Shown: piece after piece, positions 53,645 to 64,000 of the stretch
How the letters are laid out: every line of letters begins with the position of its first letter
Position numbering within the stretch: position 1 is the first letter of the stretch
NCBI GenBank assembly: GCA_025765615.1
Contig: JAIVFJ010000020.1
Coordinates: 62,001 to 126,000 of the forward strand
Source of the DNA: Zopfochytrium polystomum
Lineage: Eukaryota; Chytridiomycota; Chytridiomycetes; Chytridiales; Chytridiaceae
Reading direction: 5' to 3'
Length of the DNA stretch: 64,000 nucleotides
Position numbers and translations under genes: made by a program
Notes under the pieces: generated by a model
The model's input: only the letters and a program-made list of their open reading frames with translations
Database searches by the model: none
What the model was told of the DNA's origin: nothing

Positions 53645-56531
53645 GCTGTATCGACCTTCGCCCGGCCCGCAGTATCAGCAAATGATGCAGCCCACGACCC
53701 AGCAGCAGTCGCAGCAGCAGCCGCTGCAGCAACCTTACCATCCTCATCATCATCACTGGCAGCAGCAGTCGCAAAAGACAGTCCCGCCCTCGAAAAACCT
53801 TCTGCTGTCGCAGCCACAATCCGCAACAATGCAGCAGCAGATGCAGCCACTCCAGCCCTCCTACCCCACACCCCCCCGCCTCATCATCCTACTCCTCCTC
53901 CTACTCTTCGATCTCCTCATCCCTCCTCTCGACATCCCCATCCACCACCTTTGGCGTCCTCATCCCGTCCTCCTCGGCCCCGCCGCCGTCCACGCCGTCC
54001 CTCGCCGCCGCCCTCCTCCCGATCGCATCAGAACCGACCCCCGGCCAGATCCACCTCGAGCTGCTGGCGCCCGCGGGGTCCATCCGCATCAACAACCCTC
54101 CCCCGGCGCCGTCCTCGGTGCGATCGGCCTCTCCCTCGGCGCAATCCAACGCCTCGAGCGTCTCTGCGTCCGGCACGTGGACGCTGGAGGACCTGACCTC
54201 GTTCGACGACGCCCCGCGGATCAAGACGATCGACCACCTGGTGCACCAGCCCGACTGCCGGTGGGGCTTTGTCGACAAGATCACACAGATCCCAAACGCC
54301 CGCGGCCACGGCGCCCCAAGCGTGCGGTGGGTGCCGCACCTGCTCATCCTCCTTGACATCTACCTGTACCTCTTCTCCATCAACCACGACCCGTTCAACG
54401 AGCAGCCGCTCGAGGAGCTGGTGCTGGGCCAGGGGACCACCATCCGCCTCAGCGCAGAGGCCGGCGTGCCCGGGTCCGTCATCATCACCGTCAGCTCGAC
54501 GTTTGCGGCCAAGGAGTGGGACTTTCGCTGCACCCCGAACCCGGACGGGTCCGGCGGGGACGCGCAGGCCGCTGAGGCCGCCGTGTCGTCCGCGGACGGA
54601 GGAGGCGGTGGAGGTGGGGAGGCGGTGGTGACGGGCGAGTCGGCGGTGTGGGTTGAGAGCATCCGCGCCGGGATCCAGCGCGGCAAGGCGAGGGCAAAGT
54701 CGCGAGTGATCCAGCGGGCGAATTTGGAGCACCAGCTGCGGATCAGCCAGAAGCCACTCGTCGAGCGCGACCACCCGGTCGTGCCGACAGTGGTGCTCGA
54801 CGCGCACGGCGGGCGCAGGTTGTCGACCGACAGCAGCGCTAGCGGCGCTTCGGGGAGCAGCGCGCCGCCGCGGGTTGTGGGCGTCGCCGCGCCAGGGCTG
54901 CCGACGGCGCCGGGGGCGGCGACGGCGGCGGCGGCGAGCGCGGCCGCTGCGCCGGCTCCGCCCGCGGGCGGAGGTCCAGACGGCGGCAGCGGCGGTGGAG
55001 GCACTCAGTCGTTCATGCTTCTGTCTGCCGGGCCGGCGGTGCCGCCGTCGGTCGGCGGCAGTGGAGGAGGCGGCGGCATCGGGACGAGCGGACGCTCCCG
55101 CAGCGCGGGGGGCGACCGCAAGCCGTGGCCGTGGTCGTCCGCGAACGACCTGCTTCCACCCCCTCAGGGGCGCGGGTTCGTGCCTCCGCCGTCGCCGACG
55201 CTGTCGCAGGCGTCGTCAGCGGCCACGTCAACGTCCGTGCCGCTCTCCCCATACGTGTCCCCTGGTTTCATGCAAGCACCGCTGTCAAAGTACCAGCGTG
55301 CGCCCGGGTCGACGGCGTCGTCGTCCTCGTCGTCGTCTTCATCGTCATGGGGCGGCGGTGGCGGTGTCCACTCCACCGGGAACGGTCCGTCGGCGTCCTC
55401 GCTGCACTTTTCCGCGCAGCAGCTGGAACTCATGTACGGCACGTCATCGTTCATGCTCCCGGCGCTCGCACAGCAACAGCAGCAGCAACCGCAGCAGCAC
55501 CAGCAGCAACAACAACAACAACAACAACCGCAACAGCACATCCAGCCGTACCAGCCTGCGCCGCCGCCAGCCTCCGCCCTGGCTCTGCAGCAGCCGCTCC
55601 AGCTGCCGCCGCAGCTCAAGCCAAACCTGCGCAACAAGACGTCGAAATCGTCCCTGACGTCCTCGAACGGCTCATCCGCCTCTGCTTCGTCCACCGTCGC
55701 GACCGTCCACCGCAACCCCAACCCCAACCCCACCTCCACGACAACCACCACCGCCGCCTCCACAACAACATCAACGCAACCCCCGCCGACGCCGATCCTC
55801 AAGACCCGCGCGCACTCGCCAAGCAGCGAGTTCGCGTCCATGGGTGGGACGACGCTGGTCTCGTCCTCGTCCTCCTCCTCCACGGCCTCCACCTCCGCAC
55901 CGTCCTCCGCACTACACGCGACCACCTCTACCGCCAGCAAGGACACCACCACCGCAGGCGCAGCTACAGCAGACGCCCCGCGCGGCCGCAAGAAGCTGCA
56001 GCCGCCCCGCGAGCGCGTCTACCCGGCGCTACTGCCACCCACCTCGTTCGCGTCCGATACCATATACGCCCCGGCTCCGTCCGTCACGCCGCGCAGCCGG
56101 TCCCTGACCGCCGACGCGCAGCCTATCGGCCTTGCCGTCGCCGCCGCGCCCATGCCCGCAGCCCCGTCCCCGGCCGTCGCCGCTACCTCCGCCCCCGGCA
56201 CGGGGTGGCTCGGCGGCGGCGGCTCCAGCTCCGGCAGCGGCAACGGCGGCAACGGCGGCGGTAGCAGCAGCAGCGGCAGTAGCAGCGGCGGCAGCAGCGG
56301 CGGCGGCTTCGGCCCATGCAAGAGCGACGGCGGTCGATGACCGAGTCGTCGCGGCGCGCTGAGGTCCTGCGCGGCGGCGGCGCCAGCGCCGGCGCCGCGG
56401 CGATGCTTGCGGCCGTTGCGTCCGTGGGCGCGTCGGCGCCCGACGAGTTCGTCGCCGCCATGGCCGGAGGCGACGAGCAGCAGCGAAAGGAGCGGAGCCG
56501 GTCCAAGTCGGGCAAGGCGCGGAAAAAGTGA
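53409..56531 (+). CDS. PH-domain-like protein with poly-Ser/poly-Gln regions, two frame breaks
   Basis: The start ATG at 53409 is followed by a poly-Ser run and a long poly-Gln block (CAG/CAA, about 53591-53648). The frame must shift by one at a C7 run near 53872 to enter the long frame that covers about 53880-56300. There, residues near 54177-54760 form a compact domain: VHQPDCRWGFVDKITQIPNA, PHLLILLDIYLYLF, TIRLSAEAGVPGSVIITVSS and WVESIRAGIQRGKAR. The strand-strand-helix order ending in a WVESIR-type helix fits a PH-like domain. The rest is disordered Ser/Gln/Pro/Gly. A second shift near 56305 gives a conserved-looking basic tail (RRRSMTESSRRAEVLRGGG) with stop at 56531; without it the frame stops at 56340. 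Likely a phosphoinositide or membrane-binding regulator, by inference. Confidence 0.65.
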
Positions 56532-57820
56532 GGCCGAGGAGGGGCTTGCTGCTCCCAACACTGCTTTATTTTTTGTTGGTTTTGGCCTGCCCCCCCGCCA
56601 CGCGCCGGCCCTCGCCTAATCGGTTCTAATGAGGCGCTTTTTTTGTTGTTGGAGGGGACGGAGGGGGCGAAAGTGTGGCTGCTGAGAGTTGTCGGGGGAT
56701 GTAGTCTTTTGCTGTTGTAATCTTCGTGCATGAAGGGACTTACAGTTTTTTCTTTTATTTTTTTTTCTTTACTTCGTTCGTATGGACACGGGGCAATGCT
56801 TTTTCGGTTATCTTTCCTTCTTGTTCCTTTTCCGTTTCTCGTTTATGGGAAATTTATTCGGCCGGGTGTGTGATTCAGGGGGGGCTTCCTCTCTTTTTTT
56901 CTCTTCCCTCCCCTCCGTCCCCTCTCCGTTCTTCTTTCCGTCTTCTTCGTCACGCCCGCACGCCCCGCCGCCGCCGCCTCTTCCTCGTTCTATCTTTATA
57001 TCAGAAAAAAAACCTCGGCCCCGCTCCCCCCAACCCACGCTCCTCCCTCTTCTCCTTCCCCCGCCCACCCCCCAACCTCCAGGGGGATTCCCACCCTGGA
57101 GGGGCCGGCCCACTTTTTTTTTTCTTTGCTAGTGTTCTTCGCGCACCCTGCCTCTTCTATATTTTACCCCTCCCTTGGTTATATGACTGCCTTGCTTCCT
57201 AACCTCTTGCTGCCGCCCCTCGTTCCAAGTTAACACTGTTTTTTTCCTTTTTCCTTTGCCTTCCCTTCGCTTTTTTTGTTCCCTTTTCTTGCTCTTGTCT
57301 TGAGGCCCTTTGGAGCCCCCCGGGTTCCTTTTTTTTTTTCTCCCCTCTCCTCCTTTTTTTTTGAAAGAGCCAGGAGAAAAAAAGAAGAAAGCAAAAATAC
57401 AGTGTCTGATCTATAAAAACTTGAGGGAATATCGCGGTCCCGCGTAGAATGTTTCACAGCGGCTGGTGAAGGGAGTGTGAGAGAGGAGAGATAGTTGTTT
57501 CGTAGCACAATAAAAACTTGCACACCTCTCGCAAGTCATCAATGCTGAAGGTATTTTTTTTTTCCGTTGACAGTCAATCATGTAATGAGCGAGTATGAAA
57601 TCAGTCGTTTTTCTGGTTGATTGTGGATCGGACGGGGGGCTTTTTTTTTATTTCTTGGTGGCGACGGAATTATGGTGATGCGCTGGAGAGGAGAGAGGTT
57701 TTGCAAAAAGCCACAAAACAAAGTACTGTCGAGGAAGCCCAGTACTGTAGAGGAAGCCGACCACTCCCGACTGAGAGACAGAAAAATCACTCAGATCCGC
57801 CCCGCGGAGAGAGAGAGAGA

Positions 57821-57860
<40 letters not shown>

Positions 57861-58260
57861 TTTTTTTCAGAAGCGCAACACCCAACCAACCAACCAACCA
57901 ACCAGCGAACGCACTACCTGCCACCAATAGCCAGTCGTCTTCTACCCCGCCCTCCTCGTCGGCGTCGTCGTCCTCGTCGTCGCATCCCTCCATCCATCCA
58001 TCCCATCATCCATTATTCATCTCGTCCTCTTCCTCGCCGGGGTCGAAAAATTGCACAAACATCTCACTCTGCTGCAGGAGCAACTGCACGCACCAAGGAT
58101 TCCATCCGTCGATCGCGCCCAGTCCCCCAGTCTAGTCCACCCAAGCCACACGCACACACACAAACAGCCACCAGCTCCCTCGCACTCCTCCAATCCCTCC
58201 TCTCCCTCCACTCCCGTACTTGCACCACAGCTTAGCAGCAGCAGCAGGGGGGAAAAAAAA
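56532..58260. other. Intergenic with (GA)n microsatellite
   Basis: A GA-rich tract at about 57809-57852 lies about 410 bp upstream of the next start. A CCAA tetranucleotide run lies near 57882-57903. No gene is supported. Confidence 0.5.
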
Positions 58261-60714
58261 ATGTTCATCCGCCGCAAAAAGTCGCAGCAGCTGCGCGCAA
58301 CCGACGACGGGGGCGGCGGCCCCAACGAGTTTGACGGCGGTGGAGAGCTCGCTTCCGTCGGCGTCGCGCCGCCACCGCCCACCGGCACCGGCAGCAGCCG
58401 CGCCGCGCTCGCCCGGGCCCGCTCGCTGTCGCGCATGCGCGCTACCAGCAACCCGTCGTCTCCCGCTGCCGCCGCACCGATAGATCACCCGATACCGCCT
58501 CCGCCGCCGCCACTCGCCTCGGCACTCAAGGGGAAACGCACAATGACCCCAGCCGTGGCGGCGGCAGGCGTCTTTGCCGCGTCGTCGACCCCCGCCCCGC
58601 GCACCTCGTCGTCGTCGTCGTCGTCGTCCTCGTCGTCGCCATTGCCATCGTCGCTTGCATCGCCGACCAACGCACTCTTCTCCTCCGCCACCACCCCGTC
58701 CTCCCCTCTGTCCGGCATGTCCCGCAGCAAAAGCCTCTCGGCGACCACCTCCGCCGCCGCATCGTCGTGGCTTCGCAGGCCGTCCCTCGGCCAGTCCACC
58801 GACCCCTCCTCTTCCTCCTACTCTTCCTCCTCCGCCACCGCCGCCGCGCGCGGGGTCAAGCGGCCGCAGCCACCACCGTTCCTCTCGCGTATCCCGGCGC
58901 CGACGCGTGTTTCGTCGGATGGAAGGAAACCGCAGATGCAGCAGCAGCAGCAGCTTCATTCGTCGCCCGTTCGGACACGATCGACGTCGTCGTCGTCGTC
59001 ATCGTCAGCGGCTGCCGCGGCGGCTGGGATGTTTGCGGGGAGAGGCCGTCGGGACTCGGACTCGGACGACGGCAGCGACGTCTTTGTCAAGGCGTCGTCG
59101 CGGTCGGGAAGCCCGGCGTCTCCAGGCACGCCTGTTCGAACCAAGGCCGCCGCGACAACGGCAGCGACGACGTCGGCGCCGCTGACGCCGCTGTCGCCGT
59201 TGTCGCCCACCCGGCTGGTGCGCAGGAACTCGACCAAGGTGTCGCTGGACCTGCTGATGGAGGACCTGCTGCGCCTGTCGGTGGACGATGGCCCGCACCG
59301 CACAAGCGGCGGCGCTGGTGGTACGGGTGGGTGGAATGCGAACGGTACAGTCACTGGACCCGTCAACCGGCAGCACTTCCAGCCGTCACAGCAGCCGCAG
59401 CCGTCGTACGCGCAGTACCATCCTTCCCCGCCACCTCCCTTTGCCAGCACCGCAAACCACGCCACCACTGCTCCCACAACACCTCCCCACACCCCCCCAC
59501 ACCACCACCGCCCGTCGCAGACCCCCACAAACTCCGCCACCGCGCAGCAAGCCCGCTCCCCACCCTCCTCCCACTCCCCGCAGCCCGGCGGCCCCCCGCC
59601 ACCCGCGGCGCCAACGTCATCGCCGCCGCCGCTGCCGACCTACAACCAGCTGATGACGCGACCGGGCGTCGCCTCCTTCTTCGTGGACGCCTGGATCCCG
59701 CACCCCAACGCCCACGGCCACCGAACAAGCCTCACCTCAACCTCCGCCGCCGCCGCCGCCGCCGCGCGGCTCTCCTTCGCCAGCACCCGCTCCTCAGGCT
59801 CCTTTGCGCCGCCGCCGAACCCCACCTCCACCGCCGCCACCGCCTCCGCCACAGCGCTGTCCCCGTCCCCGTCGCCCACACCGACCGTCGTCGCCGCCAA
59901 CCCACCACGGACGACGACCCCTGGCGCACCAGGCCGGCCGCTGCCGCGCGGCTCGCCGACCCCAGCCATCGCGGGCCCGCCGCCGCCGCCGCCGCCGTTC
60001 GCTCCGACGCTGGTCGTCCTCGACACGCACCACCCACACGCGACCCGCCACGCGCTGTACGCCTTTGCGCTGCCGCTGCTCGGATCCGAGCGGCCGTGCG
60101 CGTGGGCCGCGCTATCGCCTTCCGACGGCGGTGGGAGCGCGCGGTGGGACGGCGAGCGCGGGTGGCTTGGGGTCGGTGGCGGCGCGGCGGAGGAGGGCGG
60201 CAGCGGCGGGTGGGCGATGGTTGTGCGGGACCCGCCGACCGCGTCGGGGACGGGGGCCGTGCGTGCCGCCTCGTCGGCGGTGGAGGCGCTGGCGGCGGCG
60301 GTGCGGCGGTCGGGAGGGGTTGTTGAGCGCGGGGCGGTGTGGGGGGCGGTTGGTGCTGCTGGTGGTGGTGGTGGTGCTGGTGTTGTTGGCCCGGGCGGCG
60401 GCGGGACGGCGGGGCCGGGGGCGCTGCCGCGCACGGCGTCGATGCAGAGCGCGGTGAGCGCCGCGTCGACGCTGGTCGCGCGGCCGGGAGGCGGCTTTGG
60501 CGGCGGGTTCGACGCGGTGTTTGGCTCAGGCGCGTCGTCCCTTGGCGGCGACGCAAAGAAGCGGTGGACGCCGCCGGCGGCCGTGGTCGGCTCGTTGCCA
60601 TCGGCGCCGCCACCGTCGTCGACCTCGCCCCCGCCGCCGCCGTCGGCGCCGTCGCTGTGGAAGCGGCGGCCGAGCTTGAAGGCCGTGTTTGGCGGGGTGT
60701 CGCGGGGACGATGA
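58261..60714 (+). CDS. Large low-complexity hypothetical protein, 817 aa
   Basis: A single uninterrupted frame from MFIRRKKSQQLRATDD. The protein is Ser/Pro/Ala-rich with runs of S, P, A and G. Islands of order include SLDLLMEDLLRLSVDDG (about residue 325, an amphipathic helix), YNQLMTRPGVASFFVDAWIP (about 460), a more globular stretch APTLVVLDTHHPHATRHALY followed by AFALPLLGSERPCAWAAL (about 580-620), and a basic end LWKRRPSLKAVFGGVSRGR. The Arg-Ser-x-Ser patterns (RARSLSRMR) look like kinase sites. No known domain was recognised. Long ORFs on other frames here are GC-rich shadows. Confidence 0.65.
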   Translation: MFIRRKKSQQLRATDDGGGGPNEFDGGGELASVGVAPPPPTGTGSSRAALARARSLSRMRATSNPSSPAAAAPIDHPIPPPPPPLASALKGKRTMTPAVAAAGVFAASSTPAPRTSSSSSSSSSSSPLPSSLASPTNALFSSATTPSSPLSGMSRSKSLSATTSAAASSWLRRPSLGQSTDPSSSSYSSSSATAAARGVKRPQPPPFLSRIPAPTRVSSDGRKPQMQQQQQLHSSPVRTRSTSSSSSSSAAAAAAGMFAGRGRRDSDSDDGSDVFVKASSRSGSPASPGTPVRTKAAATTAATTSAPLTPLSPLSPTRLVRRNSTKVSLDLLMEDLLRLSVDDGPHRTSGGAGGTGGWNANGTVTGPVNRQHFQPSQQPQPSYAQYHPSPPPPFASTANHATTAPTTPPHTPPHHHRPSQTPTNSATAQQARSPPSSHSPQPGGPPPPAAPTSSPPPLPTYNQLMTRPGVASFFVDAWIPHPNAHGHRTSLTSTSAAAAAAARLSFASTRSSGSFAPPPNPTSTAATASATALSPSPSPTPTVVAANPPRTTTPGAPGRPLPRGSPTPAIAGPPPPPPPFAPTLVVLDTHHPHATRHALYAFALPLLGSERPCAWAALSPSDGGGSARWDGERGWLGVGGGAAEEGGSGGWAMVVRDPPTASGTGAVRAASSAVEALAAAVRRSGGVVERGAVWGAVGAAGGGGGAGVVGPGGGGTAGPGALPRTASMQSAVSAASTLVARPGGGFGGGFDAVFGSGASSLGGDAKKRWTPPAAVVGSLPSAPPPSSTSPPPPPSAPSLWKRRPSLKAVFGGVSRGR

Positions 60715-61706
60715 ACCTGTTGCAACTCCTCCTCCTTCCGCACCCCCCAACCTCCACCACCCGCGCCTTACCCAACAAACACCACCCGACTATGTTCCCC
60801 CTTTCCTTCTATTGGGCTCACGTTTGTTTCCTGTTGCGGCTCTGTACATGTTTTTACTTTAACCCCCACCCCCAGTTCGCGCGCCCCTTTGCCCTCCATT
60901 CTTTTCCACGGTCGTCGTTCTCACCACTACCACGGGTCAATTCGTTCGCAAAAAAGGAAGAAGCCAGAAGAAGAAGAAGAAAATGAATAACAATAAACGA
61001 ATAGTATTATTAAGGAAGTGAGAGGCTGCAGCCCAAAGCGGCGTCATGAGAAAGGTAAAGAATCAAATGAACCCAAAGCAACGACAACAACATAAAAAAA
61101 AAAAAGAAAAGAAAGAAAAAAGAAAAGGATGGTTTTGAGAGCCGAAAGCGTGACAAGTGCGACTTTTTCCCGTTGGTTTTTGGGACGATTTTTCTCTCTC
61201 TCGGCTGGTTGAACCGATTCTCACGAATGAACCAAAAAAAATAGAAAGTAAAAAACAATAATTAAAACGAAAGAAAAAAACTCCGATTGATGAAAAAGAG
61301 AAGAAAAATAACAAAAGGCAGTAAACAAACAATACCAAGAAACAAACAAAAAGGATTGTGAGGTGAGTTTGAGCAACAAAACAAGCGCCCGCCGACTCCT
61401 TCCCCCGCCTTGCGCCGCACGAACGCACGCACATGTCCACCCCACCCCCAGACGTTCTCACGCCCAGGCGCGCCGCCCCCCCCCCCAGACGAGCCAACCT
61501 CTCAAAACCTGCGAGGACAGGCGTGGCGTGCAACAAACTTGGATCCTTGCAGATCGCAGCAACCAAGATCTCCACTGACGTCTTACCCCATCCCCACCCG
61601 CCCCCGCCCCCCCAATCCGACATCAGATCCCAATCCTTCACAACGACCCCACACTCCACCGCCAGCCCTCCCCAACCGTCACCAAAAAAAAGTGGCCGCC
61701 CCAGCA
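60715..61706. other. Intergenic
   Basis: An A/T-rich tail region follows the previous gene, then a Pro/Thr-rich open stretch upstream of 61707 that has no start codon context. Nothing is supported. Confidence 0.4.
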
Positions 61707-64000
61707 ATGCCCTGGTCATCGCCTGACGTCCGCCGCGCCGCGCAATCCCCCATCTCCATCCACAGCGAACCTCTGGAGAGCAGCAGCCGCAGCCGCAGCG
61801 GCCGTGGCACCACGCTCTACCTGGATCTGATCCCGCACTCACCGAGCCCAGACTACCTCGCATTGCGCAGCCAGGGCAGCAGCATTGCCAGTTCCACAGA
61901 GGGCGGTGGCCACGCAGGCGACGGAAACAGGAGATCGGAGAGTCTTGCCAGTTCCGCAGAGGACAGTGGCCGCGCAGGCGACGGAAACAGGACATCGGAG
62001 AGTGGGAATGGGATTGAAGTGGTGTTTGATGAGGAGGATGATGACGAGGAGGGCCAGAGCGATGGGATGTGGGGGAGCGGAGGGGTTGTGGTGGATCTGT
62101 GTGGTGTTGGGGTTGGCAGTGGCAGCAGCAGGGGTCGTGGGCAGAGTCGAGGTAGGGGTCGTGGGGGCCGGGGGAGGGGCAGAGCAAAGAGGAAGAGGGG
62201 AGAGGAGCAGCAGCGTCATACCCCTGCACAGAGGCCAGGTGTGGGCCCAGGAAAGCAGAGACAGCAGGCAAACAGCGGCGTGAAGCGTCAGATTCAGTTG
62301 CCTGTCACAAAGCGTGGTTTTGGAGCAGCAGCTGTTGTCAGGACGTCGCAAACTGCATCCACTGACGATGTCATTGAGGTTGTTTCCCCAACGTCGGAAT
62401 TGGGAGCTACGCAGATTCTCCAAGCATCTGTTTATCGGACAGATGTTCTGAAAAGGAGTGTTGCAGATTCCCCCGCAGCTTCAGGAGCCTCAGCAGCCCC
62501 AAGCCAACCCCTTGTTGACCCCAAACTTATTGGAGTTGCAGCTATAACGAGCAGTGAGCGTTTCTTCGTTTTATCCGATTTTCCCCCATAGAATCCTCAC
62601 TCTACAATTTTGTAAACTTTATTCTGGCTTCTCTTGCACATTCCTTGACACTATTTTCCCCTCCTGACTAATTTTTTTTTTCCCTTGCCCACCCTTCCCA
62701 CCCTACTTTCAATTTCTGTCTCCCACTTCCACTGAACCAGACATCATAGGACCTGATTGGTCACTCTTTAGAGCATCATCCCTGACCAACTTTCACGCTG
62801 CCCCAACGTTCCTGAGACAGTATGAATTACTGCTCAAGAATACTCTCATCACCAAGTTGGACAAAGCACCCACACCACAAATACCCTCAACTCCTGCCTC
62901 TGCATTTCCCTTCACCACCAGCAACCCATTACAACTCGACCAACCACCTCAAGCACCAGCACTTCAGCCCAGCCTCTCTGTCAGCGTTCAACTGAGGGTG
63001 CTGGGAGTTCCTGTGCCCTCAATCACCCCAGCTGGCTCACCCAGCCTTCTTGCATCCCGCAGGCTCCGCAGTGCAGTCACCAGTGGACGTGTGCAGAGTA
63101 TCGAGTCTGCCCAGCCAGTTTCAGTGTGGGGGTCCAAGGAGGAGGTGGATGGCAGAGGCGTTACAGAGACTGCTGCTGGGATCTCTGGGGAGGATAAGTA
63201 CACTGAGGCTGTGGTGGAGGCGTTGGGGAAGGGACGGCTGGTTGGGGTTGAAGTGAAAGTGCATGTGGTGAAAACTTCGAGCGCTGCATGGAAGAAGGTC
63301 GTTGAGGAGGAGAGGTTTCGTTTGATTTTGCTGGGTTCAGGTGACAATGCAGTGGACAGCAGCCATAGTGAAGGTAACACTGCAATCGTTTGCAAAGGTT
63401 CCCACTAAAACTTTATTCGTGGTTTTCACTACTTTCCTTTTCTCTTGCCTAATTTCATTTCCCCACAATTCCCCCACTGCCTGCAAAATAATTTCTCAGA
63501 TTCTATCCACTTTCCCCTGGCTATGCTGACTGGCTCACCAAAATTAGCGCAGATCTGTGCTGAGTGGATGGGACAGCAGTTCAGCTGCAACATGACCTCA
63601 TTCAGGCTTTATTCATCAGACATGGAGTGCCTGTTCAACGCTTGGCTGATATCTTCTGGATCACGAATGTCATTTTACCAAGATAGTGAGTTTATTACCC
63701 TCATCCTCTTGGTGCTTACTTTGTGCATTGTTTCAATCTCTGAACATCCTGCGTCTGAAAACAAAACTAACTTGTTTTTTGTTTTTCTTAAAAGCGTCAA
63801 TCCAGCTTCATCCATCCACCCTTGCATTTTGGAAAACCTCAGCCTGGCTGGATCTCGCATTTTCCCACTCTGCAGACAGCGCAAAGCTTCAGAGCGATCC
63901 ATTTTCTCTGTGGCTGGTGGACAGCAGCAGCGACGAGGAAAGCCGCAGAAGCGTGACCAGCAGCCCTGTTGTGCCACCTGCGCCCTTTGCAGTGGAAATT
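61707..64000 (+). CDS. Unrecognised multi-exon gene, 3' end outside window
   Basis: Four exons join in phase 1 throughout: 61707-62553, 62741-63373, 63548-63685 and 63795 to beyond 64000 (introns 187, 174 and 109 bp). The N-terminal 280 residues are disordered, with two near-identical repeats (SSTEGGGHAGDGNRRSES and SSAEDSGRAGDGNRTSES), an acidic block (VVFDEEDDDEEG) and an RGG-like basic block (SRGRGRGGRGRGRAKRKRG). The following exons look ordered: NIIGPDWSLFRASSLTNFHA, FLRQYELLLKNTLITKLDKA, KKVVEEERFRLILLGSGDNA, ICAEWMGQQFSCNMTSFRLY and LAFWKTSAWLDLAFSHSADS. I do not recognise the family. The RGG/acidic N-terminus suggests a nuclear, nucleic-acid-binding protein, and a transposon origin is possible. 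Confidence 0.6.

Noticed and set aside
58767..60326. 519-codon ORF and several long minus-strand ORFs over the 58-61 kb gene
   Set aside because: They are GC-rich shadows with Arg/Ala/His-biased composition; the frame starting at 58261 has the better context and codon pattern.

Overview
The window looks like nuclear DNA of a zoosporic, early-diverging fungus, most likely a chytrid (Chytridiomycota). This is an inference. The support is many short GT-AG introns (about 45-140 bp), eukaryotic tRNAs, an SQSTM1/NBR1-type PB1-ZZ-UBA protein, fungal DHA2-type MFS and secreted phosphatase genes, Plavaka-like and PIF/Harbinger DNA transposons, TTAGGG-type telomere-like tracts, and GC-rich Ser/Pro/Gln/Gly low-complexity proteins next to (CT)n/(GA)n microsatellites. 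Exon boundaries were worked out by reading splice sites and phases by hand. Several GC-rich genes need a single-base frame correction, often at a C homopolymer, which suggests leftover assembly indels; at least one locus (the actin-like copy) looks truly decayed.

Layout. 1-2 kb: 5' part of an MFS transporter (-). 2.7-5.4 kb: a decayed coding-like patch and an unrecognised seven-exon gene (-). 6-11 kb: a Plavaka-like (CACTA-group) transposase gene (-) flanked on both sides by pieces of minus-strand coding sequence that may be one interrupted gene. 11.5-16.2 kb: a small hypothetical gene, a secreted acid-phosphatase-type phosphoesterase and a frameshifted actin-like pseudogene with a telomere-like tract at its break. 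17-29.7 kb: tRNA-Asn, tRNA-Gly, tRNA-Ile and tRNA-Gln, remnants of a Kelch gene, a LINE and an ABCC transporter, and three paralogous three-exon secreted proteins built as signal peptide / dibasic site / cationic Gly-rich middle / acidic tail. 30.0-32.7 kb: a gene-free array of about 20 imperfect copies of a hairpin-forming element with covarying stem positions, arranged in a seven-unit higher-order repeat; this is the most novel-looking object here. 33-38 kb: an F-box/WD40-like gene with frame breaks, the PB1-ZZ-UBA protein and a maltose O-acetyltransferase-type enzyme. 38.5-41.1 kb: a complete PIF/Harbinger element with TIRs, a TAA target duplication, a transposase and an AT-hook/SANT-like partner. 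42.7-49.1 kb: an AIFM2-like oxidoreductase, a mucin-like secreted protein, a BRI3-like membrane protein and a Ser/Thr-rich GPI-type protein. 49-64 kb: a long intergenic stretch with a MITE, a PH-domain polyQ protein, a large low-complexity protein and the 5' part of an unrecognised multi-exon gene that runs off the window.

No pathway-level cluster is evident. The shared themes are cell-surface and secreted proteins, transposon insertion and decay, and locally duplicated promoters and gene modules.
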